This document shows, one piece after another, positions 52,209-61,163 of a DNA stretch of 64,000 bases (positions within the stretch are counted from its first letter, which is position 1; each line of letters opens with the position of its first letter). Source of the stretch: Paenibacillus puerhi (GTDB lineage Bacteria > Bacillota > Bacilli > Paenibacillales > NBRC-103111); the NCBI RefSeq assembly GCF_009846885.1, contig NZ_WUWM01000016.1:62001-126000 (forward strand). Direction: 5' to 3'. The notes under the pieces are model-generated. The model was not told the DNA's origin and did not search any database. It was given only the letters and a program-made list of their open reading frames with translations. Made by a program: the position numbers and the translations under genes.

Positions 52209-53345
52209 TTAGTCTCTGTCTACCGATTCCATATACCAGCCATCGGCTGGGGATAGTCGTCGGAGCCGGAAAACAAAGGTTTTCCGCTCCGGACGATGCC
52301 CCTTGCGCACCAGATCCACGGGAATGGAAAGGTCGATGGCCAGCGGATCGGCTCCTGTAATCCGCTTATGCCCGCCTTTCCCCTTGGCAGGGATGCGGCG
52401 GATCGAAGACAGCTCCTTCATCCATAGCAGAGTGGAGTCCAGCTCCCGATGCTTCAGGCTGCCCAAACTCAGCTTAAGCAGTTGGGAGTCCTTAAGGTGG
52501 ACGGCCGCGAGATAAGTGTCCACGATCTCGTCAGGTCCGGCTTGCTCCAGGTACTCCTGCAGCCTTCCCCCGGCCTTATAGACCATCAATTGATGCTCAG
52601 GGTCGACCTGACGGGAGCGGTGGGTGGAGCTCCCGAGAAAATGAAGACAGAAATGTCCGGAAAAATCGTTATCGGGGATTCCGTCTCCGCCATGCGGCAT
52701 CCCGGCCATCGAGGCAGCGAGCGGTCTTCCGTCCTTGCCTTGCACCAGCACGGCCCTTCGATTCCAGCTCCACGTGCCCTGATAGATTCGTTTCATGATG
52801 GCGGTATCGGCTTTGGTGAGCGGCTGTACGTCCGCATGCTGATTCCCCGCTCTTCGCTGCACGTGAAAGGAAAGTCCGGTTTCGATGTCGGTTATGGCGA
52901 ACTTCTCTAGCCTGGGAAGAAGGGTCCTTACTTGCCCCCACGGTACAATGGCGCCATAATGCGAGTCTCGTAGCTTGCCGGCCTGTTCCCTCAGGTATGC
53001 CCTCGCTTTGGAGTCGGGAACAAGCAGCTGATTCGTCTGTTCGTCGTAGAGGCTGCCGTTCCGAGTCAGCAGATACGTGTTTTCTTGTCCTTTGCTAACC
53101 AGCTTCAGGTAGCTGTCTCCCGCCTGTAGGTGCGAGGCATCAGCCTGCTGAGCGGGCGCTGTTCGAATGGAGCGAAGGATGCGCGGAGCATCCAAAGACA
53201 GCCGGGATTCCCTGACGGAGTCGGCGGATGACTTCATGATCAAGACAGCATCGGGCCCGGCTGCGGCCCGTGTGGTCGATTCGGTAACGGCTATAAGCAA
53301 AATCAAGGCTGCCAGTCTGATCAGCCATCCAGATGTGCGTCCCAT
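52209..53345 (-). CDS. exported protein of unknown function with GHFCLHF motif
   Basis: 378 residues. A signal peptide or anchor is at ~8-28 (LIRLAALILLIAVTESTTRAAA). I do not recognise a named family with certainty. The central part LVQGKDGRPLAASMAGMPHGGDGIPDNDFSGHFCLHFLGSSTH resembles catalytic-looking His/Cys segments seen in some Firmicute cell-wall proteins, with HGG, GHFC and SSTH placed as in L,D-transpeptidase-like enzymes. GGGGGAAC lies before the ATG. It is divergent from a peptidoglycan/chitooligosaccharide-deacetylase gene, which fits a cell-wall role. That role is inferred. Confidence 0.6.
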   Translation of the reverse strand: MGRTSGWLIRLAALILLIAVTESTTRAAAGPDAVLIMKSSADSVRESRLSLDAPRILRSIRTAPAQQADASHLQAGDSYLKLVSKGQENTYLLTRNGSLYDEQTNQLLVPDSKARAYLREQAGKLRDSHYGAIVPWGQVRTLLPRLEKFAITDIETGLSFHVQRRAGNQHADVQPLTKADTAIMKRIYQGTWSWNRRAVLVQGKDGRPLAASMAGMPHGGDGIPDNDFSGHFCLHFLGSSTHRSRQVDPEHQLMVYKAGGRLQEYLEQAGPDEIVDTYLAAVHLKDSQLLKLSLGSLKHRELDSTLLWMKELSSIRRIPAKGKGGHKRITGADPLAIDLSIPVDLVRKGHRPERKTFVFRLRRLSPADGWYMESVDRD

Positions 53346-53487
53346 CCCAGTTCCCCCATTGTATAGGTATGCTTACGATGTACAGGTTGCGTACCCTGCA
53401 CCTGATTCATGAGCGGATATTATAGGGAAACATAAAACGGCACGGACAAGTCCATCCTACATGTTATTGTTAAAGGAGGGTGTACGC

Positions 53488-54246
53488 ATGAGATGGCGTT
53501 TATATGGAAGCTTGCTCTTAATCATGGTCCTGATGATCACGGTTTGCCCTTCGGCAGCGGAGGCTGCGCCGCGTAATCCGACGAACGGACGTGCTTATTT
53601 TGAGGAACGTGGCGAGATTGTCTGGGAGGTGCCCAGCGAGGAGAAGGTAATTGCGCTGACCTTCGATGACGGTCCTGATGAGACGGATACTCCGGCCATT
53701 CTCGATCTGCTCAAGCAATATGATGCGAAAGCAACCTTCTTCGTGATCGGAAAACGGGTGGAACAATTTCCTGAGCTGGTGAAACGGGAAATGCGAGAAG
53801 GACATGAAATCGCGAATCATACGTACAGCCACATGTATTTCACAAAAAAAATATCCGAAAGCAAGATCGAGGAGCAGCTCTCGAAGGCCGAGCATGCCAT
53901 TGCGGATGTGACGGGACAGAAGACGAAGCTATTTCGTCCTCCGGGCGGCTATTACAGTGAACGCGTAGTCCGCGCTGCCAAAAAAGCCGGCTATCTGGTC
54001 GTGATGTGGTCCTGGCATCAGGATACGGAGGATTGGAATACGCCGGGCGTGAACAAAATTGTGAAAAAAGTGCTGGATCATGCCCATAACGGGGATATCG
54101 TCTTGTTCCATGATCATGTCGAAGGCCGAACTCAGACGGTGGAGGCCTTGAAGCAAATATTGCCGGAGCTGCAGGCCCGGGGGTACCGGTTCGTGACGGT
54201 TAGCGAGCTGCTGACTTACCGGAAATCGACGACTGTTGAAAAATAA
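53488..54246 (+). CDS. NodB-type polysaccharide deacetylase
   Basis: 252 residues from ATG 53488 behind AAAGGAGGG; the earlier ATG 53461 has no site. A signal peptide is at ~5-26 (LLLIMVLMITVCPSAAEA). All five NodB motifs are present: LTFDDGPDETDTP (motif 1), NHTYSH (metal histidines), RPPGGYYS, WSWHQDTEDW and IVLFHDH. It probably removes acetyl groups from peptidoglycan or chitin-like sugars outside the membrane. Confidence 0.9.
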   Translation: MRWRLYGSLLLIMVLMITVCPSAAEAAPRNPTNGRAYFEERGEIVWEVPSEEKVIALTFDDGPDETDTPAILDLLKQYDAKATFFVIGKRVEQFPELVKREMREGHEIANHTYSHMYFTKKISESKIEEQLSKAEHAIADVTGQKTKLFRPPGGYYSERVVRAAKKAGYLVVMWSWHQDTEDWNTPGVNKIVKKVLDHAHNGDIVLFHDHVEGRTQTVEALKQILPELQARGYRFVTVSELLTYRKSTTVEK

Positions 54247-54253
54247 GAAGACC

Positions 54254-54302
54254 CAACCGGTCGATTCGCCGCCAAAGCAGGACGAGGCGGATCGGGTGGT
54301 TG
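54254..54302 (+). terminator. imperfect hairpin after the deacetylase gene
   Basis: CAACC-ggt-CGAT-t-CGCC pairs with GGCG-g-ATCG-ggt-GGTTG. No T-run follows, so it may be a weak terminator or an mRNA-protecting stem. Confidence 0.4.
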
Positions 54303-54521
54303 CTTCGCTGTGTTAAGAAAGGGCTTACACATCCTTCCGCGAGTTTAAATGATTAGGCTGGCCGCTCTGACAAGCAAATTCGTCTATGATGGCCGCCCTA
54401 GACCGGCTCTGTGATCTGTATTGACAACAGCCAGAAGGTTTGCTAGCATGGCAATCATTCATTAATAGAATGAAGAACTTATAAGGTTTAGTAACCGGGA
54501 GTTGCGGACAGGAGAATGAAG

Positions 54522-55937
54522 ATGGAAAGAAACGAACCGGAAAGACAGCCGGGGAAAGAAACGAACCGGAAGATGGTAACCCTCGGATTATTGGCTGCTT
54601 TGTTTATCGGAGCGTTGGATGTGACGGTGGTCAGTACGGCGACGCCCCATATGATCGAGGAGCTGAGCGGACTTTCCATGATCACTTGGGTATTTTCGAT
54701 CTATACGTTGACAACCTGTGTGGCGACGCCGATCTTCGGCAAGCTCGCCGATTTGTATGGAAGAAAGTCGGTTTTTATTACCGGCCTCGTCATATTCGTA
54801 CTGGCCTCCGTCCTTTGCGGCATGGCCGAATCGATGGTAGGCCTGATCTGGTTCCGGGCTCTGCAAGGGATAGGAGCCGGTGCGCTTACGCCGGTTACCT
54901 TCACCATTATCGGGGATTTGTTCCCGGGCGAGGAGCGGGGGCGGATGCAGGGCTTGTTCGCTTCGGTATGGTCGGTCGCCGGGCTGCTTGGGCCGCTCGT
55001 GGGCGGATACTTCGTCGATTATTTATCGTGGCGCTGGATATTTTATATGAATATCCCGATTGGTATCGTGTCGCTCGTATTGGTGCTGGGATTTATGCAC
55101 GAGCGCTTCGAGAAGCAGCGCAAGCGCATCGACTATGCGGGCGCTGCTGCGTTCACCCTGGGCATCTCGGCTCTGCTGTACGCACTGCTTAGCGGAGGGG
55201 AAAGTCTGCCGTGGAATTCCCCGGTCATTTGGCTGCTGTTTGGCGTGGCCGCGGTTGCATTGCTGGTCTTCGTTCGCATCGAGAGCCGGGTAGAGGAGCC
55301 TATGATCCCGCTGGACTTGTTCCGCAATGGGGTCATGAACGTGTCCAATCTTAGCGGTTTTCTCGCTTTCTCGATCTCTACAGGAACGACGATTTATGCG
55401 CCGATGTGGATCCAGACCCTGCTGGGCTACAGTGCCACAAGCTCGGGCTTGATGGTCATGTCGATGTCGATTGCTTGGCCGATAGCCTCCAATCTGGCCG
55501 GCAAGCTGATGTATCGGTCGGGAGCCAAGAAGTTCATCGTGTTCGGCTCGCTGCTGGTGCTGCTTGGAGGGATCTGGCTCATGTCGCTTCACATCGAGTC
55601 GCCCTTCTGGTCGATGACGGCCATCCTCACGATCATCGGCTTCGGCATGGGCTGCCTGTCCACCCCGCAGACGGTTCTGATTCAGTCCGTCGTCGGCTGG
55701 GAGCTGCGCGGCACCGCTACATCGACCAACTCGCTGATGCGGTCGCTCGGACAGACGGTCGGCGTTGCCATCTTCGGGGTGCTGTTCAACAGCCACCTGA
55801 TCACGCACACCAAGGCCGAGATGGCCTCGGGAATGCAGGCGGTGTTCGCGGCTATCTTTGTTATCGCGCTGCTGAATCTGGCGACCGTGATGTTTCTCCC
55901 CTCCTCCCGCAAGATGGCGGCGATGCAGAAGAGCTGA
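54522..55937 (+). CDS. MFS drug efflux protein, DHA2 (EmrB/QacA) family
   Basis: 471 residues from ATG 54522, with AGGAG about 7 bases upstream (ATG 54516 almost abuts it). Fourteen predicted membrane helices are expected for this family. Motifs are LDVTVVSTATPHMIEEL in TM1 (DHA2 motif D1), GKLADLYGRKSVFITGL (motif A) and RALQGIGAGALTPVTFTII with GRMQGLFASVWSVAGLLGPLVGGYFV (motif C). It probably exports toxic organic compounds by proton exchange. The substrate is unknown and no regulator gene is adjacent. Confidence 0.9.
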   Translation: MERNEPERQPGKETNRKMVTLGLLAALFIGALDVTVVSTATPHMIEELSGLSMITWVFSIYTLTTCVATPIFGKLADLYGRKSVFITGLVIFVLASVLCGMAESMVGLIWFRALQGIGAGALTPVTFTIIGDLFPGEERGRMQGLFASVWSVAGLLGPLVGGYFVDYLSWRWIFYMNIPIGIVSLVLVLGFMHERFEKQRKRIDYAGAAAFTLGISALLYALLSGGESLPWNSPVIWLLFGVAAVALLVFVRIESRVEEPMIPLDLFRNGVMNVSNLSGFLAFSISTGTTIYAPMWIQTLLGYSATSSGLMVMSMSIAWPIASNLAGKLMYRSGAKKFIVFGSLLVLLGGIWLMSLHIESPFWSMTAILTIIGFGMGCLSTPQTVLIQSVVGWELRGTATSTNSLMRSLGQTVGVAIFGVLFNSHLITHTKAEMASGMQAVFAAIFVIALLNLATVMFLPSSRKMAAMQKS

Positions 55938-55951
55938 CCCGCTTAGCTTCG

Positions 55952-56021
55952 CCAAATAAATACCCCTGCCTCATGTACAGGCTGCCTGCTTAAGGCAACC
56001 GGGTAAGGCAGGGGTGTTTGG
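55952..56021 (+). terminator. long terminator hairpin after the MFS gene
   Basis: ACCCCTGCCT (55962-55971) pairs with AGGCAGGGGT (56006-56015), and CCAAA with TTTGG extends the stem. Inner bases also fold (GCCTGC/GGCA). Confidence 0.65.
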
Positions 56022-56109
56022 GCTTCTCCGGCGAACTGCCGGGGCCTGCTAGATAGATTGAAATTAAGAGGATAACATTCGGCTAGATCTTGATCGGAAA
56101 CATCCATCA

Positions 56110-56326
56110 TGTGGTGCAAACCTGCAGCTGTACATCTTTTTTGTCTTATGATTGACCACCAAGTAAAACTCCTGCAAACGTGCATCTATTTTCCGCTTAA
56201 CCCGTTGTTCAGGGGAAATATTGCATGAAATTCCTGCATGCTTGGTGGAATTTCCCTCTATGGAATGCCGTTTATGTAAAAAAACTGCACGTTGGCATGT
56301 TTCCGTCCTGGAATGGGGGCTGAGAT
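56110..56326. repeat. degenerate spaced repeat (CTGCA units) in gene-free DNA
   Basis: Four similar units begin with CTGCA at 56122, 56172, 56234 and 56285 (spacing 50, 62 and 51 bases), each followed by a GTNCAT or GGCAT and T/C-rich segment. The last unit continues into the 34-base repeat also found at 28683. There is no coding potential; the short open frames have no ribosome binding site. Confidence 0.45.
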
Positions 56327-56356
56327 TGATCGAGTAGGCCGACAATCGTTAAGCCG

Positions 56357-57193
56357 CTAAGGCCGCCATCCGGCAAGCAGCCGCTTCAGCTCCTCCGCAT
56401 CGCGGGGAGGCCGGGCGCTGCTTCGAACCTGGGCGGGCAGCGCCCGCCAGACGTCGAGCAGCAGCGGCGGCTCCAAGCCGAGCGCGAGCAACAGCTCCGT
56501 CTGGGCAAATACGTCGGCAGGCGTTCCAGCGAGCAGACAGCGGCCCCCTTCCAGCAGAAGCACCCAGTCTGCCCAGGCATAGGCGAGATTCATGTCATGC
56601 GTAGCCATCGCGACAGTAACGCCGCTGCTGTGAATACGGTCCAGCTCCGAGAGCAAGAGCCGCTCTGACTGCCTATCCAGGTAGGCAGTCGGCTCGTCGA
56701 GCAGCAGCAGCTCGGGCTGAAGCGCGAGGACGCCTGCCAGAGATACGCGTTTTTTCTGTCCCAGGCTCAGCTCATGGATGGGCCGATGGGCAATCGTTTC
56801 CAGGCCGAGGGATGCGAGCGTCTGCACGGTGCGTTCCCGGATATCGGACTCGAGAAGGCCGGCATTGCGCAGTCCATAGCCAATATCCTCATACGGCGTA
56901 TGGAGGATCAGCTGATGCTCGGGATCCTGGAAGACGAGACCGACCTGCTGCCGCAGCCGCTTCAGCTCCTTAGCACTGTAGGCAAGCGGTGCTCCGCGCC
57001 AGAGGACTTCGCCGGAGCTTGGCCGGAGCAGACCGATTGCTTGCAGGAAGAAGGTGGATTTGCCTGATCCGTTATGCCCGCAGATCGCGGTTTTCTTACC
57101 GGCGGGAAGCTGAAGATCCAGGCGGTCAAGGGCGGGGAGCTCCGCGCCCGGATAGCGGTGGACGAGCTTGCGGGTTTCCAGTATAGAGCTCAT
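56357..57193 (-). CDS. cbiO: ECF cobalt transporter ATPase CbiO
   Basis: 278 residues from ATG 57193 behind GGAGGGAGG on the minus strand; the open frame runs further upstream but overlaps cbiQ. Walker A GHNGSGKST (~39-47), Q-loop VFQDPEHQL, signature LSLGQKKRVSLAG, Walker B LLLLDEPTAYLD and the H-loop ATHDM are all intact. It powers the energy-coupling factor importer with CbiQ. It is the last gene of cbiMNQO and overlaps cbiQ by 4 bases. Confidence 0.92.
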   Translation of the reverse strand: MSSILETRKLVHRYPGAELPALDRLDLQLPAGKKTAICGHNGSGKSTFFLQAIGLLRPSSGEVLWRGAPLAYSAKELKRLRQQVGLVFQDPEHQLILHTPYEDIGYGLRNAGLLESDIRERTVQTLASLGLETIAHRPIHELSLGQKKRVSLAGVLALQPELLLLDEPTAYLDRQSERLLLSELDRIHSSGVTVAMATHDMNLAYAWADWVLLLEGGRCLLAGTPADVFAQTELLLALGLEPPLLLDVWRALPAQVRSSARPPRDAEELKRLLAGWRP

Positions 57194-57951
57194 AGGGCCT
57201 CCCTCCAAAGCAGCCAGCCCTGCAAAGCCAGTAGGGCGGCAAGCCCAACGCCCGCCTCCCAGAGGTAAGCGCGGGGCATAGGACGGTCGCTGCTCGTACA
57301 AGGAGAAAGCCGAATATCTCCGGTAAAGCCGCGCGCCGCCAGGCCGTGCGCAAGCCCCCGATAGCGCTGAATGGCTTGCACGAACAAGCGTCCGGCCAGT
57401 ATAGCCGTGTCGCGGATGCGGCCGCGAAAGCCGATCTGGCCGCCTCGCGCACGCTGCGCCCGATAGAGCTCCAGGGCCGAGTCGGCAAACAAGAAAATAA
57501 AGCGGTAAGTAATCAGCACCAGCTCGATAACCAGCCCCGGCACACGCAGCTTATCCAGCACCTGCAGCAAGCCGGTGACCGGCGTGGTTAGGACGAGGAA
57601 GGCGAGGACCGCAAAACAGGCTGCGGTACGGCACAGCAGATCGGCTGCCCGGTCGATCCCGGCCTCGGATACGTACAGGGTGCCTGCGGTACCGTTCAGC
57701 TCAAGGACAAGTGCCGGCAGGCTGGCCGCATAGAACAGCAGCGAGAGAGCGAGCAGGCCTGCATAGAACTTGAGGGGAATCCCGGCGTGGCCGACGATCC
57801 AGACAAGCATCCAGCCGAAGATGGCGGTCTGAACCCAGGGATGACCGACATACGACAAGGCAAATAGCGCAGCCGCGAACCCGCTCTTCCAGAGTGGAGA
57901 GACGGGATGCAGCTTATTGCTGTACGCGTAAGCGTCGATCCGGCGGATCAT
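57190..57951 (-). CDS. cbiQ: ECF cobalt transporter membrane subunit CbiQ
   Basis: 253 residues from ATG 57951, which overlaps the cbiN stop (ATGA). The open frame extends upstream only inside cbiN. N-terminus IRRIDAYAYSNKLHPVSPLWK is typical of CbiQ, and four to five membrane helices follow. The coupling-helix motif ARGGQIGFRGR and the ARGF segment near the C-terminus contact the ATPase. It transmits ATP hydrolysis to the CbiM/CbiN substrate unit. Confidence 0.9.
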   Translation of the reverse strand: MIRRIDAYAYSNKLHPVSPLWKSGFAAALFALSYVGHPWVQTAIFGWMLVWIVGHAGIPLKFYAGLLALSLLFYAASLPALVLELNGTAGTLYVSEAGIDRAADLLCRTAACFAVLAFLVLTTPVTGLLQVLDKLRVPGLVIELVLITYRFIFLFADSALELYRAQRARGGQIGFRGRIRDTAILAGRLFVQAIQRYRGLAHGLAARGFTGDIRLSPCTSSDRPMPRAYLWEAGVGLAALLALQGWLLWREAL

Positions 57952-58310
57952 GAGGAGCCGGGAACGGAGTCTTGGCGCTTCTTGCTGCCTTTGCCGGTGA
58001 CGGCTGTCCCCGAGCTTGCTGCCTTGCCTGCGCTGCCCTCCTTGGATGACCTGCCTCTCAGCAGGCCGAACACATAACCGATCATGCCGGCCCCGATAGC
58101 GGCCTGCAGCGCGAACAGCATGCTTTCGGTCTCGGCCGGAGGCTCGAACCAAGGTGAGAACCACGGTTCATAGGAAGGGGCCAGGGTGCCGATCAACTCC
58201 TCCGCTTCACCGTCGGCGCCGCCGAACTCGCCGTTTACGAACAGCAGCGGGATGACGGTCAGCAGCACGACGGCGAACAGGATCCATAGATTCTGTGTGC
58301 TTCTTTTCAT
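57948..58310 (-). CDS. cbiN: cobalt transporter component CbiN
   Basis: 120 residues from ATG 58310. The N-terminal helix (~8-28; LWILFAVVLLTVIPLLFVNGEFGGADGEAEELI) with the GEFGGADGEA segment is the CbiN signature, and a second helix is at ~66-85 (MLFALQAAIGAGMIGYVFGLLRG). The C-terminal tail of about 35 residues is charged and Ser/Lys-rich. Together with CbiM it forms the cobalt-binding unit. It overlaps cbiM by 4 bases upstream and cbiQ by 4 downstream. Confidence 0.9.
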   Translation of the reverse strand: MKRSTQNLWILFAVVLLTVIPLLFVNGEFGGADGEAEELIGTLAPSYEPWFSPWFEPPAETESMLFALQAAIGAGMIGYVFGLLRGRSSKEGSAGKAASSGTAVTGKGSKKRQDSVPGSS

Positions 58311-59074
58311 CGGGAACGACCTCCTTTCATCGCTCGCCGGAGCAGCGACAGCTCCTCCGCGCCTTGGGCTTGAAGCCAATTCCAGATCAGCACGGTGAGG
58401 AGTCCCTCGCTGATCGCGAGGGGGACTTGGGTGAAGGCAAAGATGCCGCCGAACTTGGCAAGCGATACAAGAAACCCTCCGCTCTCTGCCGGAAAGGCAA
58501 CCGCTAATTGCAGCGAAGTGACCATGTACGTGCTAAGATCGGCCAGAGCGGCGGCCATGAAAATAGCCAGCTTCTGCTTGCCTGTGGACGCCATCAGCCA
58601 GCGGTAGGCGGCATAGCCGGCAAACGGGCCGGCGACGGCCATAGAGAAGGCATTGGCTCCGAGCGTGGTCAGCCCTCCGTGCGCGAGCAGCACAGCCTGG
58701 AACAACAGCACGATCGAGCCGATCACGCTCATCGGCAGCGGGCCGAACATCACGGCGCCGAGGCCGGTCCCCGTCGGATGCGAGCTGCTGCCGGTGACGG
58801 ACGGGATTTTCAGAGCCGAGAGGACGAACGTGAAGGCACCGGCAAGTCCGAGCATCAGCTTCAGCTCCGGCGTTTCCTTCGTTATCCGGATCAGCCTGCG
58901 CAAGCCCAGAAGGAAGAAGGGAAGAAAGGCCGCCCACCAGAATATCGCCCAGCCGAGGGGAAGGAAACCCTCCATAATGTGCATTGCCTTTACGGTTTGG
59001 GGCTCGTTGACGATAAAGTACAGGACCATGCCTGCGATGAGAAGCAGCGTACGGGCTAGCCTCTTGACTTTCAT
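58307..59074 (-). CDS. cbiM: cobalt transporter substrate-binding protein CbiM
   Basis: 255 residues. A signal peptide (~5-28) precedes the mature N-terminus MHIMEGFLP, where the exposed Met-His coordinates the metal. Conserved features include the loop PSVTGSSSHPTGTGLGA and GGLTTLGANAFSMAVAGP. About seven membrane helices are predicted. ATG follows GGAGGAA on the minus strand. It is the first gene of the cbiMNQO operon, controlled by the cobalamin riboswitch just upstream. Confidence 0.93.
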   Translation of the reverse strand: MKVKRLARTLLLIAGMVLYFIVNEPQTVKAMHIMEGFLPLGWAIFWWAAFLPFFLLGLRRLIRITKETPELKLMLGLAGAFTFVLSALKIPSVTGSSSHPTGTGLGAVMFGPLPMSVIGSIVLLFQAVLLAHGGLTTLGANAFSMAVAGPFAGYAAYRWLMASTGKQKLAIFMAAALADLSTYMVTSLQLAVAFPAESGGFLVSLAKFGGIFAFTQVPLAISEGLLTVLIWNWLQAQGAEELSLLRRAMKGGRSR

Positions 59075-59201
59075 GGGTGTTCCTCCATTTCGAAATGTAA
59101 CATCTGACTTCTACTACTCCAGCCTGGCCCGTATGAACGGTATGAACGCAAATAAGCCAATCCGGCGTGGATTGGCTGCAGGTACGAAGTACACCTAAAC
59201 A

Positions 59202-59223
59202 AACGATCACAGGCATGATCGTT
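59202..59223 (-). terminator. expression-platform terminator of the cobalamin riboswitch
   Basis: On the minus strand AACGATCA, loop, TGATCGTT then TGTTT. It lies between the aptamer and cbiM, where B12 binding would promote termination. Confidence 0.65.
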
Positions 59224-59270
59224 ATTTCGTGGCTCGTACACCTCTCCTTTCCGCGAAGGTAACCGGGTGT

Positions 59271-59447
59271 GCAGAGTCTAGGTAGGTCTCCTGGCTCCCG
59301 GATCAAGCGCGTTCTCCCGTCTTCCCCGGACTAACGTCCAAGTGACTGGTGAGAGAAAGCTTTCCGGTTACAGTGGCGGGACCGCTCGGGAGTTGCACCC
59401 GATTCCCTGTTACCCTTTGCGGCTAGCAAAGGCACCTGACTCTGTGT
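59271..59447 (-). ncRNA. cobalamin (B12) riboswitch
   Basis: On the minus strand the conserved order is seen: AGTCAGGTGCC at the 5' side, GGGTAACAGGGAATCGGGTGCAA, CTCCCGAGCGGTCCC, the B12 box GCCACTG (59371-59377), GTCACTTGG, CCGGGGAAGACGGG and GAGCCAGGAGACC. It precedes cbiM by about 195 bases and represses cobalt uptake when B12 is plentiful. Confidence 0.95.
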
Positions 59448-59555
59448 AAAGCGAATTTAAACGAAACATAACACAATCTAGTGACTTTGTCTATTGCTTG
59501 TGTTACTATTTTGATGTTTCATGCTACTGCAGGAGTTAAAGGGAGAGGGAAGCGA

Positions 59556-61163
59556 GTGAAGCGAGTGAAGGAACGATTGCGCAAGTGGGCTTGTCTAGGA
59601 ATGATCCTGACGGTCGGGCTGGCCGGATGTACGTCGAGTGCTCCGGAAGAAGCTTCGAGCGCTCCGAAGGAGGAGCTGATTCTCGCCGTAGGCGGAGAGC
59701 CGGAAGCGGGATTCGATCCGACGACAGGCTGGGGACGTTATGGCTCGCCGCTTTTTCAGAGTACTCTGCTAAAGCGCGATAGCGAGCTCAAGATCGGCTA
59801 CGATCTGGCGACAAGCTATGAATTGAACGAGGACGGTACGATATGGACGGTGAAGCTGCGAAAGGACGCAAAGTTCTCCGATGGAATAAACGTCACGGCG
59901 GACGATGTTCAATATACGTTCGAGGCTGCAGGGAAAAGCGGATCGGCCATCGACTTGAGTAATCTGAAGTCAACGGAAGTCGTGGATGAGCACACGATCA
60001 GGTTTCATTTGAAGGAGCCGCAGTCGACCTTCGTCCAAATGCTGGTGGCGACCGGCATAGTGCCGAGGCACGCGCACGGCAAGGATTATGCGTCGAAGCC
60101 TATCGGCTCGGGTCCTTACAAGCTTGTGCAATGGGATAAGGGACAGCAAGCTATCGTGGAAGCGAATCCCGATTATTACGGCAGCAAGCCGTATTTCAAA
60201 AAGCTGACGTTTTTGTTCTTGAACGAGGATGCGGCTTATGCGGCAGCCAAGGCGGGCAAGGTCGATATCTCCTATATCCCGGCGGCTTTCAGCAAGCAGC
60301 CTGTTGCGGGGATGCGTTTGGAAGCGGCGCGCTCGGTCGATAACCGCGGCATTATGTTTCCTTATATCAAAGCGGGGGGCCAGGCGAAGGAAGGGGTCCC
60401 GATCGGCAACGATGTAACGGCAGAGCCGGCGATCCGCAAGGCGGTCAATATGGCGCTCGACCGCAAGGCGATCGTGGAAGGGGTGCTCGAGGGTCACGGA
60501 ACTCCTGCCTATACGGTGAACGACGGGCTGCCCTGGTTTAATCCGGAATCCGTCATCCGGGATGCGGATATGGAAGGCGCGAAAAAGCTGCTGGAGCAAG
60601 ACGGCTGGAAGGATACGGACGGCGACGGCATCCGAGAGAGGGGCGCGTTGAAGGCCGAGTTCAAGCTGCTCTATCCGGCAAGCGATGTGACTCGGCAGTC
60701 GCTTGCGATCGCGGTTGCGGATATGCTGAAGCCGCTAGGCATTCAGATTAAGGCGGAAGGCAAGAGCTGGGACGAGCTGGAGAAGCAGATGCATGCGAGT
60801 CCCGTTCTATTCGGCTGGGGCAGCCACGATCCGCTTGAGATGTATCATGTGTACAGCGCCAAGTATCAGGGCGTGGAGTACTACAATCCGGGCTATTACC
60901 GCAATGATACGGTAGAGGATTATATGAATAAAGCGCTTCGGGCGAAGACCGAGAAGGAAGCGATGGATTACTGGAAAAAGGCTCAGTGGGACGGGAGCAC
61001 GGGCCTTAGCGCCAAAGGGGACGCGCCATGGGCATGGCTGGTGAATCTGGACCACCTATACCTCGTGAAAGAGGGACTGGATATCGGCAAGCAGCCGATT
61101 CATCCCCACGGTCACGGCTGGCCGGTGACGGATAACCTTGAGGAATGGCGATGGACGAAGTAA
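59556..61163 (+). CDS. nickel/peptide-type ABC binding lipoprotein (NikA/CntA-like)
   Basis: 535 residues from GTG 59556, behind GGGAGAGGG; the frame is open to 59481. The signal peptide ends in a lipobox (VGLAGC). The mature protein is a family 5 solute-binding protein. GEPEAGFDPTTGWGRYGSPLFQSTLLKRD (~45-73) is characteristic of the nickel/metallophore branch (NikA/CntA), and GSGPYKLVQWDKGQ follows near 185. It lies divergent from the cobalt importer with two permease genes following, consistent with metal or metal-chelate uptake. A peptide ligand cannot be excluded. Confidence 0.85.
   Translation: MKRVKERLRKWACLGMILTVGLAGCTSSAPEEASSAPKEELILAVGGEPEAGFDPTTGWGRYGSPLFQSTLLKRDSELKIGYDLATSYELNEDGTIWTVKLRKDAKFSDGINVTADDVQYTFEAAGKSGSAIDLSNLKSTEVVDEHTIRFHLKEPQSTFVQMLVATGIVPRHAHGKDYASKPIGSGPYKLVQWDKGQQAIVEANPDYYGSKPYFKKLTFLFLNEDAAYAAAKAGKVDISYIPAAFSKQPVAGMRLEAARSVDNRGIMFPYIKAGGQAKEGVPIGNDVTAEPAIRKAVNMALDRKAIVEGVLEGHGTPAYTVNDGLPWFNPESVIRDADMEGAKKLLEQDGWKDTDGDGIRERGALKAEFKLLYPASDVTRQSLAIAVADMLKPLGIQIKAEGKSWDELEKQMHASPVLFGWGSHDPLEMYHVYSAKYQGVEYYNPGYYRNDTVEDYMNKALRAKTEKEAMDYWKKAQWDGSTGLSAKGDAPWAWLVNLDHLYLVKEGLDIGKQPIHPHGHGWPVTDNLEEWRWTK

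Noticed and set aside
55023..55955. 310-codon open frame on the minus strand
   Set aside because: Antisense to the MFS gene, dominated by Arg/His/Gln; a compositional shadow.
56110..56326. CRISPR-like spaced repeats
   Set aside because: Only about five bases (CTGCA) are well kept between units and spacing varies from 50 to 62, so it is not a CRISPR array.
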